Shown: positions 39,740 to 47,908, counted from the first letter of the stretch. The stretch is 52,483 bases of DNA from CAVRJC01 sp964505725 (GCA_964505725.1 CAZDJK010000049.1:1-52483); one strand, 5' to 3'. The notes: generated by a model from the sequence alone, not told the origin. Numbers and translations: made by a program.

Positions 39740-41170
39740 TCACGATCGGCGGGCGGCGGCGTAGCGGGCTGCGTGGCTCCCGGCGCGGCGGCCGAACACC
39801 AGGCCCCGCAGCACCGAGGTGGCCCCGGTGTACTTCCTGCGGTACAAGCCGGTGACCTCACCGGCCGCGTACAGGCCCGGGACGGGCACGTCGTCGCGTG
39901 AGAGGACGCGCCCGTCGAGATCGGTCGCCAGCCCGCCGAAGGTGAACACGTTGGCGCACACCAGGGGCCATGCGACGAAGGGCGGCCGATCCACGGGGTT
40001 GGCCCAGTTCGATTTGGGCGGCACCGCGCCGGGCGCGGCCTTGCCGTCGGGGCACAGTGGGTCGAACCGGCCCGGGCGCACTGCGACGTTGTAGTCGTCG
40101 ACCGTCCGCACGAGGCCGGCGGCGGGGACTCCGATCGCGGCGGCGAGCTGGTCGACGGTCGCTGCGGTCACCGGTGGCTCCGTGGTCTGGACGATGTCGT
40201 CGAAGCGCGGCAGCTCGAAGACCCGCTGGTCGGCGACGACCCACGCCCGCCGGCCCGGCAGCTCGAGGATGCGCCGGGCGGTCGCCTCGTACTGCTCGTC
40301 GACCGTGCCGCGGCCCTCGTCGACGAAGCGCCGGCCGGACTCGTCGACCAGCAGGGCATAAGGGTACAGCATCACCACCGCCTCTTCGCGGGGTGATCGC
40401 GGGTCGACGGGCTCGGCATGGAACCGGCTCCACTCGCCTGCGGGCTTGGCGCCGATCGCGAGCGCCATCTCGATCCCCTCGCCCCGGTTGTGCTCGCCAC
40501 CCGGGGCCACCGTGCGCACGTCGGCCCCCACGTAGCGGGTCATGAGCTCGGGATTGCCCTCGAAGCCGCCGGCAGCGATCACGACCGCGCGAGCCGAGCC
40601 GAGGGTCGAGTAGCCGTCGGCTCCACGCACCCACACGCCGGTGACCGCGCCGTCGTCGCCCAGCTCCAACCGCCAGGCGGTGCTCCGGTACGCAATCGTC
40701 ACCCCGCACGCCTCGGCGTGGCTCAGCAACGTGTCGACGACGAGCCGACCGCCACCGACGGGCAGCAGCCGAGGGCGGCTCTGGGTCAGGAAGATGGTCG
40801 GCAGCTCGGCGAACTCGACGCCCTTCGCCTCGAGCCAGCGCAGTGTCGGCCCGGCCTCGCCTGCCAGTCTCTCCGCGTAGGCGCGCTCGAGCCCGTCGTC
40901 GCCGTGCGAGACGAGGTCGTCGACGAAGCCGGCCGCGGGCGTGTCGACGTCGGCCATGCGCAGGTACGCGGCCGTCCAACGCGAGTTGCCACCCCGCAGG
41001 TCGGCGGCTGTGCGTTCCAAGACCGCGATGCGCAGCGAGACGTCGAGCGCAGCCGCTTCCTCCGCCGCGCTGGCCGCCGCGGCGGCACCCGCGACGCCGC
41101 AACCGATCACGACCACGTCGAACGCGGGCTCGGCGGCCTCGAGGTCGCCTCGCCGTCCGGAGACCGTCAC
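39740..41170 (-). CDS. FAD-dependent dehydrogenase, tricarballylate dehydrogenase (TcuA)/fumarate reductase-like
   Basis: A 476-residue flavoprotein of the fumarate reductase/3-ketosteroid dehydrogenase family. It has the dinucleotide fold DVVVIGCGVAGAAAAASAAE, the FAD-contact block RGGNSRWTAAYLRM (the GGNSR.T form seen in tricarballylate dehydrogenases), ARAVVIAAGGFEGNPELM and the C-terminal FGGLATDLDGRV with VPGLYAAGEVTGLYRRKYTGATSV. It probably desaturates a di- or tricarboxylate, or reduces the double bond. GTG 41170 starts 7 bases after the lyase gene's stop, and 19 bases separate it from the next tautomerase, so it is within one operon. No signal peptide is seen. The exact substrate is unknown. 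Confidence 0.82.
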   Translation of the reverse strand: MTVSGRRGDLEAAEPAFDVVVIGCGVAGAAAAASAAEEAAALDVSLRIAVLERTAADLRGGNSRWTAAYLRMADVDTPAAGFVDDLVSHGDDGLERAYAERLAGEAGPTLRWLEAKGVEFAELPTIFLTQSRPRLLPVGGGRLVVDTLLSHAEACGVTIAYRSTAWRLELGDDGAVTGVWVRGADGYSTLGSARAVVIAAGGFEGNPELMTRYVGADVRTVAPGGEHNRGEGIEMALAIGAKPAGEWSRFHAEPVDPRSPREEAVVMLYPYALLVDESGRRFVDEGRGTVDEQYEATARRILELPGRRAWVVADQRVFELPRFDDIVQTTEPPVTAATVDQLAAAIGVPAAGLVRTVDDYNVAVRPGRFDPLCPDGKAAPGAVPPKSNWANPVDRPPFVAWPLVCANVFTFGGLATDLDGRVLSRDDVPVPGLYAAGEVTGLYRRKYTGATSVLRGLVFGRRAGSHAARYAAARRS

Positions 41171-41177
41171 GGCTCGT

Positions 41178-42056
41178 TCACACCGTCCGGTACCGGGCTT
41201 CGCGCGCGCGCCATGTGTCCATGTCCGTGAGGCGATTGCGTTCCTGCATCGACACGATCCGGTGTTCGATCGACGCGCTCGAGCCCTCCTCGCGAAGGGT
41301 GGTGAGGACTTCCTGCATGGCCAGCATGGCGGCGCGCGCACCGAGGTTCGCGTACAGCACGATGTCGAAGCCGAGCCGACCGAGCTCCTCGCGCCCCACC
41401 ACGGGCGTCTTGCCCCCCTCCACCATGTTGGCGACGAGTGGCCCCGGAACCTCGGCACCGATCCGTGAGAGCTCGTCGACGTCGAGCGGCGCTTCGACGA
41501 AGGTCGCGTCAGCGCCCGCATCGCGGTAGGCGTGCGCGCGCTCGATCGCACGGTCGAGACCCTCGACCGCGCGCGCGTCGGTGCGGGCAATGATCATCAG
41601 GTCGGGATCCACTCGAGCGTCGAGCGCCGCGTGCAGCTTGGCCACCATCTCGGCCTCGTCGACGACCTGCTTGCCGTCGAAGTGACCACACCGCTTGGGC
41701 TCGACCTGGTCCTCGAGCTGGATCGCAGCCACACCCGCGCGCTCGAGCTCGCGAACCGTGCGGTGCACGTTCAACGGGTTGCCGTATCCGGCGTCGGCGT
41801 CGGCGATGACGGGAAGGTCGACGGCCGCACAGATCCTCTCCACCTCGGTGACCACCTCGCGCATCGTGGTGAGTCCGAGGTCGGGCACGCCGAGCGCCCA
41901 GTTGGCGATGCCGGCGCCGCTAGCGTACACGACGTCGAAGCCGCAGTCGGCGACGACCCGTGCCGAGAGCGCGTTGGCGGCCCCGGGCGCGAGCACAGGC
42001 GACGTCGCGGCCAAGAGCTGTCGGAGCTGCGCGGGACCGGGCACAGAGGTCGTCAC
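41178..42056 (-). CDS. Isocitrate lyase/PEP mutase superfamily C-C lyase (methylisocitrate lyase-like)
   Basis: A 292-residue member of the isocitrate lyase/phosphoenolpyruvate mutase family. It has VYASGAGIAN, metal-binding DADAGYGN (near 88-95), IQLEDQVEPKRCGHF with the KRCGH loop (catalytic Cys near 125), IIARTDARAVEG and a helical C-terminus. The KRCGH loop supports a 2-methylisocitrate lyase-like or dimethylmalate lyase-like cleavage giving pyruvate or glyoxylate. It lacks neighbours of the propionate cycle (no prpC or prpD), so the substrate is more likely specific to this operon. GTG 42056 overlaps the SDR stop by 4 bases. Confidence 0.82.
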   Translation of the reverse strand: MTTSVPGPAQLRQLLAATSPVLAPGAANALSARVVADCGFDVVYASGAGIANWALGVPDLGLTTMREVVTEVERICAAVDLPVIADADAGYGNPLNVHRTVRELERAGVAAIQLEDQVEPKRCGHFDGKQVVDEAEMVAKLHAALDARVDPDLMIIARTDARAVEGLDRAIERAHAYRDAGADATFVEAPLDVDELSRIGAEVPGPLVANMVEGGKTPVVGREELGRLGFDIVLYANLGARAAMLAMQEVLTTLREEGSSASIEHRIVSMQERNRLTDMDTWRAREARYRTV

Positions 42057-42751
42057 GGGACGGGGCTTCCCCGGCCGAGCACCTCGACGTTGGCGCCCGA
42101 CAGGCCGCGGCCGCCGTCGCCGCACAGGAACAGCACCGCGTCCGCGATCGCGCCCGCATCGAGCCAGTCCGACTGGTCGCCACCGAGCCCAGCGGTCATG
42201 GGCGTGCGCACGGGGCCGGGGCTGACCGCATTGACGCGTACACCCGACGGACCGTACTCCGCCGCGACAGCACGCGTCAGTCCGAGCACCGCGTGCTTTG
42301 CGGCGATGTACGCAGCACGGTCCGGCCCGCCGCGAGAGGCCCAGATGGAGGCAACGTTCACGACGACGCCCGAGCCGCGTGCTGCCATCGACGGGACAAC
42401 GGCACGACAGAGCACGAACGGAACACGCGCGTTGACGGCGATCGCCTCGTCCCAGTCGTCGAGCGTGTGCGCGGGGAGCGGCTTCTTCTGCATCACCCCC
42501 GCGTTGTTGACGAGCACGTCGATGGGCCCGAGCGTGCCGGTCGTCGAGGCGACGGCGGACGCCAGCGCCGCGTCATCGGTGAGGTCGACGACGACTGGGT
42601 GCACGGGCGCCTGCTCGGATCCCGCGCCCGCGAGGTCGTTCACCGCGGGGTCGCGGTCGAGGGCGGCGACGGCAGTACCCGCGGCCGTGAGGCGCGGGAC
42701 GAGCGCGCGGCCGATTCCGCCGCCGGCGCCCGTGACCAGCGCGACCCGCAC
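42053..42751 (-). CDS. Short-chain dehydrogenase/reductase
   Basis: A compact SDR of 232 residues with LVTGAGGGIGRAL, LDRDPAVND (NAD-type Asp), NNAGVMQKKPL, NVASIWASRG and active-site YIAAK, all intact. It follows the first tautomerase after 3 bases and overlaps the lyase gene by 4, so it is the second gene of the five-gene operon. It probably oxidises or reduces a hydroxy acid in the same route, for example making the keto acid that the tautomerase or lyase acts on. GTGs and ATGs upstream are not conserved; ATG 42751 follows closely on the previous stop. Confidence 0.85.
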   Translation of the reverse strand: MRVALVTGAGGGIGRALVPRLTAAGTAVAALDRDPAVNDLAGAGSEQAPVHPVVVDLTDDAALASAVASTTGTLGPIDVLVNNAGVMQKKPLPAHTLDDWDEAIAVNARVPFVLCRAVVPSMAARGSGVVVNVASIWASRGGPDRAAYIAAKHAVLGLTRAVAAEYGPSGVRVNAVSPGPVRTPMTAGLGGDQSDWLDAGAIADAVLFLCGDGGRGLSGANVEVLGRGSPVP

Positions 42752-42754
42752 GGC

Positions 42755-42979
42755 CTAGCGGAGCTCGCCGGCTCGGAGCCTGCGCACGTGCTCGAGGGTG
42801 AACACCTCACCTCCGATCATCCATTCGTCCTCGCCGACCTCGATGATCCGGACCCAGGTGAGCTGCTTGACTGGCTCCGCGAGCACGCGACCGATCATCT
42901 CGGTCGTCTCCTCCATCATCTGTCGCTTCTGCTCCGGCGTGCACGATCCCCTGATGACGTGGATGTCGATGAGCGGCAT
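42755..42979 (-). CDS. 4-oxalocrotonate tautomerase-like protein (first copy)
   Basis: A 74-residue tautomerase-family protein, the first gene of the five-gene operon. The sequence begins MPLIDIHVIRG, with the N-terminal Pro that acts as base after Met removal. EQKRQMMEETTEMIGRV forms the helix. The C-terminal WMIGGEVFTLEHVRRLRAGELR matches the extension in the copy at 39499, so the two are paralogs that bracket the operon and may form a mixed oligomer. CATACT lies 7 bases before ATG 42979, with no ribosome site, indicating a leaderless start. Confidence 0.82.
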   Translation of the reverse strand: MPLIDIHVIRGSCTPEQKRQMMEETTEMIGRVLAEPVKQLTWVRIIEVGEDEWMIGGEVFTLEHVRRLRAGELR

Positions 42980-42986
42980 GGCGGAG

Positions 42987-42992
42987 AGTATG
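42987..42992 (-). promoter_or_regulatory. -10 element 7 b before tautomerase operon
   Basis: On the minus strand CATACT, then 7 bases, then ATG 42979. It is the probable promoter of the five-gene operon 42979-39499. The opposite-strand flavoprotein starts at 43094. Confidence 0.45.
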
Positions 42993-43093
42993 CCCGAGTG
43001 GGCGCCCTCCGGCTTGCGGGTGGGCCGGGACCCCGCGACGATGTCGGACCGCCCCGCGCGCGAGCGCGTCGACGTCGAGCACGAGAGGCAGTC

Positions 43094-44242
43094 GTGACCA
43101 CCGCACAGGAGATCATCGAGAGCATTCGCGCGCTCCGTCCGCGCCTCGAGGCCGCGGCCGCCGAGATCGAACAGCTCGGGACGGTGCCGGGCGACCTCTA
43201 CGACGAGCTGGTTGCGACGGGGTACCTCCGGATGAGCGTGCCCCGACGCGTGGGCGGCGCGGAGCTGACTCTCGCGGAGACGAACGCGGTGATCGCCGAA
43301 GCCGCGCGTGCCGACGGGTCGGTGGGTTGGCTCGCGATGATCGCCATGCACGCGCCGGTCATCCTCTCGCTGCTCGCGAAGGAGGCGTTCGACGAGCTGT
43401 TCGAGGATGGTCCGGACCTCCGCGCTCGAGTCGTCCTCGCGCCGCGCGGCCGGGCAACCCGCGTCGAGGGCGGCTACCTCGTGTCGGGGCAGTGGCCCTT
43501 TGCGAGCGGCGGACCTGCACCGCACGTGATCGCCGGTGCATGCACGCTCGACGGTGCCGACGGACCCGAGCGGTCCGACCAGGGCATCCCACGGATGCTG
43601 GTCGCGGTGATGCCGGCCTCCGACGTGGCGTTGCTCGACACGTGGAACGTGGTGGGTCTCAAGGGCACCAACAGCTGCGACTTCGTCGCGGACGACGTGT
43701 TCGTCCCGGCCTCGCGCGCCGCCGATCTCTTCACGAGCAGATCGTGCCTCGACGGGCCGCTCGGGCGCGTGCCCTTCCGGCTCGCGGTGAGCCCCGGGCA
43801 CGTCGCGGTCGCGCTCGGCATCGCGCGAGGGGCGCGCGACGACCTGGCCGAGATCGCGGTCGAGAAACGGTCGCTCATGAACCCGTCGGCACGCCTCGCA
43901 GCCGACCCGCTCTTCCAGCAGGCGCTCGGGGAGCTCGCGATGCACATCGACGCGGCGGAGGCCCTCCTGTCCCAGGCGACCGGCGCGATCTGGACCGCAG
44001 CCGAGAGCGCCGAGCCCCTCGACCCCGTCGCGGCGTCACGGGCCGTCGCGGTGGCCCCGTTCGGAACCGAGCTCTGCGTCAGGGCGGTGAACGCCGCGTA
44101 CACCCTCGCGGGGAGCGCGTCCCTCTATTCGACATCGCCGCTCCAGCGCCGTTTGCGCGACATGCACGTGGCGACCCAGCACGCGGGCGTCTCGAACGCC
44201 GCCTACCGCACGCTGGGCGCGGCGCTCACACCCGAGCCCTGA
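43094..44242 (+). CDS. Acyl-CoA dehydrogenase-fold flavin monooxygenase (HsaA/DszC-like)
   Basis: A 382-residue protein of the acyl-CoA dehydrogenase type-2 group, which includes the flavin-dependent monooxygenases HsaA and DszC and p-hydroxyphenylacetate hydroxylase C2. It has LYDELVATGYLRMSVPRRVGG in two stretches, ARADGSVGWLAMI, GYLVSGQWPFASGG, WNVVGLKGTNSCDFVADDVFVP and SLYSTSPLQRRLRDMHVATQH in two stretches. The missing acyl-CoA Glu and the GTNSCDF and RDMHVATQH blocks distinguish this class from true dehydrogenases. It probably hydroxylates an aromatic or ring compound with reduced flavin; no flavin reductase gene lies in the window. GTG 43094 follows GAGAGG by 5 bases. It is divergent from the tautomerase operon. 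Confidence 0.8.
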   Translation: MTTAQEIIESIRALRPRLEAAAAEIEQLGTVPGDLYDELVATGYLRMSVPRRVGGAELTLAETNAVIAEAARADGSVGWLAMIAMHAPVILSLLAKEAFDELFEDGPDLRARVVLAPRGRATRVEGGYLVSGQWPFASGGPAPHVIAGACTLDGADGPERSDQGIPRMLVAVMPASDVALLDTWNVVGLKGTNSCDFVADDVFVPASRAADLFTSRSCLDGPLGRVPFRLAVSPGHVAVALGIARGARDDLAEIAVEKRSLMNPSARLAADPLFQQALGELAMHIDAAEALLSQATGAIWTAAESAEPLDPVAASRAVAVAPFGTELCVRAVNAAYTLAGSASLYSTSPLQRRLRDMHVATQHAGVSNAAYRTLGAALTPEP

Positions 44243-44336
44243 CCGGCGGGTCCGGAGCGCCGGTGCGACCGTCTCCGTGGCCGGCACCCGGCCGTTGCGC
44301 GATCATCGGCCCCGTCGGCGACGCGCGTAGGTGATC

Positions 44337-45266
44337 ATGCGGTTCGGAGTGCAGCACGCGGTAGGCGACCCGAACTGGGTCCCGGGCATCCTGGAGCCGG
44401 CGGCCGTCCGTCGGTTCGTTGTCGCGGCGGAGGAGGCCGGCTTCGAGGCCATCGGCTTCACTGACCATCCTGCGCCGTCGGCGAATTGGATCGAGCGCGA
44501 CGGCGAAGGTGTCGCGGATCCGATCGCCGCGCTCGGCTTCTGTGCGGGCATCACGGATCGCATCCGGCTCCTCACCTGGCTCCTGATCCTCCCGTACCAC
44601 AACCCGTTCCATGCGGCCTACCAGATCGCGACCCTCGACGCCCTGAGCGGTGGCCGCGTGACGCTCGGGCTGGGTACGGGCTACCTGCGATCAGAGCTGT
44701 ACGCGGCCGGCGCCGACCCGTCGAAGCGCCTTGCCGAGTTCGACGCCCGGCTCGCCGTGATGCGCGCAGCATGGACGGGCGCCGCGGTCGACGCCTCCGG
44801 CCTCGGCTACTCGGCGAAGGGCGTGAAGGTGCTGCCTCCGCTCGTACAGCGGCCCCACCCTCCGATCTGGATCCACGGCAACAGTCCCTGGGGCACCCGG
44901 CGTGCCGCGCGCGACGCCCAGGGTTGGATCGCGATGCTGGGCTCCGGTGAGCTCCTCGACACCATCCGCACGGTCCCGATCCCCGACATCGAGGCGTTGA
45001 AACCGCGCATCGACGACCTGCGAGCCGCAGTCGACGCGGCCGGCCGTGCCGTCGGCGACGTCGAAGTCGTCGTCACGGGCAATTGGCAGTACCTCGATGT
45101 CCGGAAGGGTTGGGACGTCGACGCCTGCCTCGCCGAGGTGGCCGAGCTCGAGTCTCTCGGCGTGGACTGGATCGTCGTCACCACATGCGGCGACGACGAC
45201 GGTGCGGCGGCCGACACGGTCGCGCAGTTCGGCACCGACGTCGTCGCGCCGACCCGGTCGCGGTAG
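44337..45266 (+). CDS. Luciferase-like (LLM) F420-type oxidoreductase
   Basis: A 309-residue luciferase-like TIM barrel, of the F420-dependent kind common in actinobacteria. It has MRFGVQHAVGDPNW, FEAIGFTDHPAPS, LLTWLLILPYHNPFHAAYQIATLDALSGGRVTLGLGTGYLRSE in three stretches, PPIWIHGNS and the GVDWIVVTTCG strand near the end. ATG 44337 is preferred over GTG 44331. It lies 94 bases after the flavin monooxygenase-like gene on the same strand and is convergent with another LLM gene at 45285. The two LLMs differ enough to have different substrates. Confidence 0.8.
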   Translation: MRFGVQHAVGDPNWVPGILEPAAVRRFVVAAEEAGFEAIGFTDHPAPSANWIERDGEGVADPIAALGFCAGITDRIRLLTWLLILPYHNPFHAAYQIATLDALSGGRVTLGLGTGYLRSELYAAGADPSKRLAEFDARLAVMRAAWTGAAVDASGLGYSAKGVKVLPPLVQRPHPPIWIHGNSPWGTRRAARDAQGWIAMLGSGELLDTIRTVPIPDIEALKPRIDDLRAAVDAAGRAVGDVEVVVTGNWQYLDVRKGWDVDACLAEVAELESLGVDWIVVTTCGDDDGAAADTVAQFGTDVVAPTRSR

Positions 45267-45284
45267 GTTCCCGACGCCGCGGGG

Positions 45285-46154
45285 TCAGATCCTCGTGACC
45301 ACCTCGTCGGCGAATCGCTTGCAGAAGTCGGCGACGAGCTCGGGCGTGATCCGTTCGCCCGCAGACACGAGCGGCGCAACGACGATGCGGGTGGCGCCGG
45401 CTTCCTCGGCGCGGCGCACGCCGTCGAGGTCGCGCCCGAACTGACCGCCCATGGTCACCTCGAACGGTTGGTCGTCACGTCCCGCCTCGTGGCGGTGCTG
45501 CATCACGATTGCGAGCTTCTCGCGCGCCTCGTCGAGCGACGGCGACCCGATCTCGATCCATCCGTCGCCGAGCCGTCCGGCGCGGCGCAACGCGGGTGGG
45601 CTGGCGCCTCCGACCTCGATCGGGATCGGCCGTGCACGCGGCTTCGGCTGGAACTTCACCGGGCCGAAGTCGAAGAACCCGTCGTGGACCTCGATCACGT
45701 CCTCGGTCCAGAGCCGCCGTAGCACGGCGATCATCGCGTCGGTGCGCCGTCCGCGATCGTGGAAGCCGCGACCCACGGCGTCGAACTCGTCCTCGAGCCA
45801 ACCGACACCGATCCCCATGGTGACCCGCCCGTTCGAGAGCCGATCGAGCGTCACCACGGAGCGGGCGACCTCGATCGGGTGGCGAAGGGGCAGGACGTAG
45901 ACGTTGGTGGCGAGACGGATGGTCGTGGTGGCATGCGCGATGAACGCGAGCGATACCCACACGTCGAAGAGCGGTGTGTCGGATGTGACCGGCGGATAGC
46001 CCGATTCGGAGTACAGGTAGGTCGGGGGGATCACCTCGGGGAACACCAGGTGCTCGGGCATCCACACCGATTCGAAGCCGTTGGCCTCTGCCGACTGTGC
46101 CACGTCGGCGTAGAAGCGGGGGCTCATGCCGAAGAGTGGCAGACCGAATTTCAC
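45285..46154 (-). CDS. Luciferase-like (LLM) F420-type oxidoreductase
   Basis: A 289-residue LLM protein of the F420-dependent class. It has MKFGLPLFGMSPRFYADVAQ, FESVWMPEHLVFPE, TTTIRLATNVYVLPLRHPIEVARSVVTLDRLSNGRVTMGIGVGWLEDEF in several stretches and PIPIEVGGASPPALRRAGRLGDGW. The TIRLATNV and VGWLEDEF forms match TIGR03619-like proteins, as does the protein at 9030. GTG 46154 has AAGGAG about 10 bases upstream. The upstream minus gene is a SnoaL-like protein ending at 46188, so the two may be one transcript. Confidence 0.8.
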   Translation of the reverse strand: MKFGLPLFGMSPRFYADVAQSAEANGFESVWMPEHLVFPEVIPPTYLYSESGYPPVTSDTPLFDVWVSLAFIAHATTTIRLATNVYVLPLRHPIEVARSVVTLDRLSNGRVTMGIGVGWLEDEFDAVGRGFHDRGRRTDAMIAVLRRLWTEDVIEVHDGFFDFGPVKFQPKPRARPIPIEVGGASPPALRRAGRLGDGWIEIGSPSLDEAREKLAIVMQHRHEAGRDDQPFEVTMGGQFGRDLDGVRRAEEAGATRIVVAPLVSAGERITPELVADFCKRFADEVVTRI

Positions 46155-46187
46155 GGCGGGCGTGCTCCTTGTCGTGATCGGGATCGA

Positions 46188-46730
46188 TCAGCTCGGGTGT
46201 TGTCCGGCTCGCTGGCGTCGGTCGGCTTCGACGTCACGCGAGCCCTCGGCGAGGAGGGCCCTTCCCTCGGGCGAGCCGTCGAGGATGCGGTTCACGCGCC
46301 GGCGAATCTGCCATCGTCTGTCGACCCGTTCCAGCTCCCATCGGTTCGCGCTCACGCGGGCAACCGCGTAGCGGTCCCCTTCCTGGTGGAAGGTGTTCGA
46401 GTGACCGGTGACGGTCGCGCGGTCGCCGTCGACGACGACGATCGGGAGGTTGTGGAAGTGCGCGACGCCCATCGGTACCGCCCCGACGGTGGTCGAGAGC
46501 TGCTCGATCGCGGCCCGGCCGCGCAGGGGCTCGGGTGCATTGTCGCTGTCGTACTCGCAGTCGTCGGTCCAGAGCATCCCGGCCTCGGTCGCGGCTCCGC
46601 CGTCGACGCTCGGCCCGTAGCCGGCGACGACGCGCAGCACCTCGACGGTGTCTTCGAGGTGCACGATTCGCTGCTCGAGCTCCGAGAGCCGGTGCGCGAC
46701 CTCGTCTGCTGCTCTGGTCCCCTCGGTCAT
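46188..46730 (-). CDS. SnoaL-like/NTF2-fold protein
   Basis: A 180-residue protein of the SnoaL-like (NTF2) fold: a first helix LSELEQRIVHLEDTVEVLRVVAGYG, then WTDDCEYDSDNAPEPLRGRAAIE and a C-terminal strand set GVAHFHNLPIVVVDGDRATVTGHSN in two stretches. Family members act as isomerases, cyclases, hydratases or dehydratases, or bind without catalysis. The pocket residues cannot be assigned safely. ATG 46730 has GGGAG 4 bases upstream. A broken copy lies just upstream on the other strand, with a shared TAGCGT promoter hexamer. Confidence 0.75.
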   Translation of the reverse strand: MTEGTRAADEVAHRLSELEQRIVHLEDTVEVLRVVAGYGPSVDGGAATEAGMLWTDDCEYDSDNAPEPLRGRAAIEQLSTTVGAVPMGVAHFHNLPIVVVDGDRATVTGHSNTFHQEGDRYAVARVSANRWELERVDRRWQIRRRVNRILDGSPEGRALLAEGSRDVEADRRQRAGQHPS

Positions 46731-46751
46731 GCGTCTCCCTTCGCCGGCCAC

Positions 46752-46757
46752 ACGCTA
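46752..46757 (-). promoter_or_regulatory. -10 candidate of SnoaL-like gene
   Basis: On the minus strand TAGCGT, with ATG 46730 21 bases on and a GGGAG ribosome site between. The same hexamer recurs on the plus strand at 46779. Confidence 0.4.
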
Positions 46758-46778
46758 CGACGGTCGAGGCGACGACGC

Positions 46779-46784
46779 TAGCGT
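46779..46784 (+). promoter_or_regulatory. -10 element of the broken SnoaL copy
   Basis: TAGCGT, then 7 bases, then GTG 46792. The promoter looks intact although the reading frame behind it is broken. Confidence 0.4.
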
Positions 46785-46791
46785 GCCGGTC

Positions 46792-46985
46792 GTGGACGAT
46801 CCGGCCTCGCGCGGCGAATCGAGCTGCTCGAAGCGCGCCTGTGCGAGGTCGAGGACCGCGCCGAGATCGCACAATTGATCGCGAGCTACGGACCGGCCGC
46901 CGACACGAGCGACGGCGGGGCCATACGCGCGCTGTTCGCGGAGGACGCGACCGACGAGCTCGAAGCGACCTCCTCGCGGGTAGGG
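46792..46985 (+). pseudogene. Truncated, frameshifted SnoaL-like gene remnant
   Basis: After GTG 46792 the reading frame is lost within about 20 bases. The clear homology is in another frame: IELLEARLCEVEDRAEIAQL, then IASYGPAADTSDGGAIRALF and AEDATDE. This matches the first helix and loop of SnoaL-like proteins such as the one encoded divergently at 46188 (LSELEQRIVHLEDTVEVLRV). The remainder of the fold, about 100 residues, is missing, and the convergent hydrolase gene ends at 47024. It has lost both its 5' frame and its 3' half, so it cannot make a domain. I judge it a decayed paralog. Confidence 0.7.
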
Positions 46986-47023
46986 AGCCCCCGCCCGCAC
47001 GCCGGCCGTGAGTCGGACGCGCG

Positions 47024-47908
47024 TCAGGCGAGGAGGTGGTCGACGAACCAGTCCCGTGCCGCTTCGCTGGCGCGGGGGAACTGCCCGCCGTACACGGCGT
47101 AGTGGGTCCCCGGAACGGTGACGAGCTGCTTCGGCGCGCCGGCGCGCTCGTACGCGGCGAGCGCGTCCTCGACCGGGGTCATCGTGTCGTCGAGGCACAC
47201 GATCATCAGCAGCGGTGTGGGCGTGATGCGCTCGATCGAGGCGCCGGGCTCGTACCCGTCGTACAGCTCCCACGTGCGCACCGTCACCTCGTTGCGCCAG
47301 CTCCGGCGCTCCCGCACCGGCCGCTCCATCTGGTAGCCGACGCTCTCGCTCTCCTCGCCGAAGGCGGGCACGGTGCGGGCGGCTTCGCCGCGTGCGAGGC
47401 GGGCGTGCTCGTCGGCCCAGCTCCGCCGGAGTGCCTCGTATGCGGCGGGGGAGTGTCGACGGAGGAGATTGCGGTGTCCACTGATCGTCATCGCCTGTGA
47501 CACGACGCAACGCACCCGCCGGTCGCACGCGGCGACGACGAGCACGTGCCCTCCCGAGTAGCTCGTGCCCCAGATGCCGATGCGATCGCGGTCGACCTCG
47601 TCGCGCTCGGAGAGGAACGTGATCGCATCCAGGTAGCCGCGCTGCTGCAGTTCGGGGTCGAGCTCCTGGCGAGGGAGGCCGTCGCTCGACCCGGTGTTGG
47701 CGTGGTCGTACAGCAGCACCGCGATGCCGGCCTCGGCGACAACGCGGTGGAACGGGTTGCCGAGGAAGCCCTCCTTCACCCCCGCGAAGCCGCTCGACAT
47801 GACCACGCCCGGGACGGGTGGCTCCGCATCGGGCAGCACGAGCCATCCGCGGAGCGTCCGTCCCTCGGACGCGAACTCGACGTCGAGCTGGCGCAGCGTC
47901 GCGGTCAA
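47024..47908 (-). CDS. Alpha/beta hydrolase (dienelactone hydrolase/FrsA-like)
   Basis: A 294-residue alpha/beta hydrolase. It has VPGVVMSSGFAGVKEGF, VLLYDHANTGSSDG, IGIWGTSYSGGHVLVVAACD with the nucleophile Ser near 125, LLMIVCLDDTMTPVEDA (acid Asp) and VPGTHYAVYGG (His). The triad is complete. It most likely starts at TTG 47908, because that codon overlaps the stop of the homogentisate-dioxygenase-like gene as TTGA; an internal GTG would cut conserved sequence. Being coupled to a ring-cleaving cupin suggests it hydrolyses the cleavage product, in the role of a fumarylacetoacetase or meta-cleavage hydrolase. That is inference. Confidence 0.78.
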   Translation of the reverse strand: MTATLRQLDVEFASEGRTLRGWLVLPDAEPPVPGVVMSSGFAGVKEGFLGNPFHRVVAEAGIAVLLYDHANTGSSDGLPRQELDPELQQRGYLDAITFLSERDEVDRDRIGIWGTSYSGGHVLVVAACDRRVRCVVSQAMTISGHRNLLRRHSPAAYEALRRSWADEHARLARGEAARTVPAFGEESESVGYQMERPVRERRSWRNEVTVRTWELYDGYEPGASIERITPTPLLMIVCLDDTMTPVEDALAAYERAGAPKQLVTVPGTHYAVYGGQFPRASEAARDWFVDHLLA

